The position numbers and the translations under genes are program-made. Below the pieces are notes generated by a model. It did no database searches, had not been told where the DNA came from, and saw nothing but the letters and a program-made list of their open reading frames with translations. Positions 32,193-32,956 of a DNA stretch of 32,956 nucleotides are shown here, one piece after another. The stretch comes from an uncultured Prevotella sp. GTDB taxonomy: Bacteria; Bacteroidota; Bacteroidia; Bacteroidales; Bacteroidaceae. Position 1 is the stretch's first letter, and each line of letters begins with the position of its first letter. The stretch is from assembly GCA_934183135.1 (NCBI GenBank), contig CAKPRX010000017.1:1-32956 (forward strand), given 5' to 3'.

Positions 32193-32956
32193 ATGAGACT
32201 ACAAGAACTGCTCAAGAACATCAAGCCCGTCGCCACCGTAGGTGATGTGGAGACTGAGATTACAGGAGTAAACATAGACTCACGGCGCATCAAGGAGGGC
32301 CACCTCTTCATCGCCATGAGAGGTACGCAGGTAGATGGCCACAAGTTTATCCCCAAGGCCATCGAGCTGGGTGCCCGGGCTGTGCTGTGCGAGGAGATGC
32401 CCGCCGCGCAGGCCGACGGTGTTGCCTACGTACAGGTCGAGTCGACCGAGGACGCTGCCGGCAAGGCTGCCACCATCTTCTATGGCGACCCGTCGCGCAG
32501 GCTGAAGCTGGTGGGCGTAACCGGTACCAACGGCAAGACCACCATCGCCACCTTATTATATAATATGTTTCGCAAGATGGGCCACAAGTGTGGTCTGCTC
32601 TCTACGGTATGTAACTATATAGAGGGCGAGGCTATACCGGCCGACCACACCACACCGGATCCCATAGAGCTCAATGAGCTCCTGGGCCGCATGGCCGATG
32701 CCGGCTGCGAGTACGCGTTCATGGAGTGCTCGTCGCACGCCATCGCCCAGAAGCGCATCAGTGGTCTGAAGTTTGCCGGCGGCATCTTCACCAACCTGAC
32801 CCGCGACCACCTGGACTACCACAAGACCTTCGAGAACTACCGCAATGCCAAGAAGGCATTCTTCGACGGCCTGCCCAAGACAGCCTTTGCCATTACCAAT
32901 GCCGATGACAAGAACGGCATGGTTATGGTACAGAACTGCAAGGCCCAGATAAAGAC
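32193..32956 (+). CDS. murE: UDP-N-acetylmuramoyl-tripeptide synthetase MurE (3' end outside window)
   Basis: The frame runs open to the window edge, giving 254 residues of an expected ~480. The N-terminal domain carries [19 protein letters not shown], which binds the UDP moiety. The ATP-binding domain has the P-loop [11 protein letters not shown], then [19 protein letters not shown] and [10 protein letters not shown], all typical of MurE. The enzyme adds the third residue of the stem peptide to UDP-MurNAc-L-Ala-D-Glu. The selectivity motif for diaminopimelate versus lysine is beyond the window; meso-diaminopimelate is expected for this phylum. The ATG at 32193 is 19 bases after ftsI. Confidence 0.95.
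   Translation, partial: MRLQELLKNIKPVATVGDVETEITGVNIDSRRIKEGHLFIAMRGTQVDGHKFIPKAIELGARAVLCEEMPAAQADGVAYVQVESTEDAAGKAATIFYGDPSRRLKLVGVTGTNGKTTIATLLYNMFRKMGHKCGLLSTVCNYIEGEAIPADHTTPDPIELNELLGRMADAGCEYAFMECSSHAIAQKRISGLKFAGGIFTNLTRDHLDYHKTFENYRNAKKAFFDGLPKTAFAITNADDKNGMVMVQNCKAQIK

Overview
The window looks like chromosome of a GC-rich member of the Bacteroidales (Bacteroidetes), possibly of the Prevotellaceae. The evidence is the gene content (GH28/GH29/GH3 glycan-degrading lipoproteins and secreted enzymes, a glsA/glsB glycine-lipid pair, the FtsL-like protein of this phylum, the dut-TPR-DUF4292-EnvC-like cluster). It is also supported by many upstream sequences matching the Bacteroidetes -7 element TAnnTTTG instead of a sigma70 -10 box. 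I saw no rRNA, tRNA, CRISPR array, transposase or phage gene.

Layout. (1) 1-10.7 kb, plus strand: the end of one GH3 glycosidase, a GH29 alpha-L-fucosidase followed closely by a stand-alone tatA, then (after a convergent PrcB-like lipoprotein and a gene-poor stretch) a four-gene set: GH28, a TPR-retropepsin fusion protein, a second GH28 and a lipoprotein GH3. The GH28s point to pectic polysaccharide. (2) 10.85-17.0 kb: a CDF metal-efflux gene and a tripartite MFS/HlyD/TolC export operon (all minus) with a divergent AraC-type regulator. (3) 17.07-21.8 kb, minus: dut, a large TPR protein, a DUF4292 lipoprotein and an EnvC-like coiled-coil protein with a degenerate LytM domain, tightly packed or overlapping. 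dgt (dGTPase) is divergent from dut, so two dNTP-pool enzymes share one intergenic region. (4) 23.4-26.8 kb, minus: a serpin lipoprotein, then glsB and glsA for glycine lipid synthesis. (5) 26.8-28.1 kb: about 1.3 kb with no convincing gene but with an orphan promoter, several inverted repeats and a spaced triple repeat. (6) 28.16 kb to the end, plus: the start of the division and cell wall (dcw) cluster, mraZ-rsmH-ftsL-ftsI-murE, with murE cut by the window edge.

Regulatory reading: mraZ is preceded by three GTGG repeats at exact 10-bp spacing over its promoter, as expected for MraZ autoregulation. Four convergent gene junctions each carry a long perfect hairpin, mostly without a U-tract. 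Promoter matches at dgt and the first GH28 lie so close to the start codon that these mRNAs would be leaderless or nearly so. The least explained items are the TPR-retropepsin protein inside the pectinase operon, the gene-free region before mraZ, and the 14-bp inverted repeat at the start of the CDF transcript.
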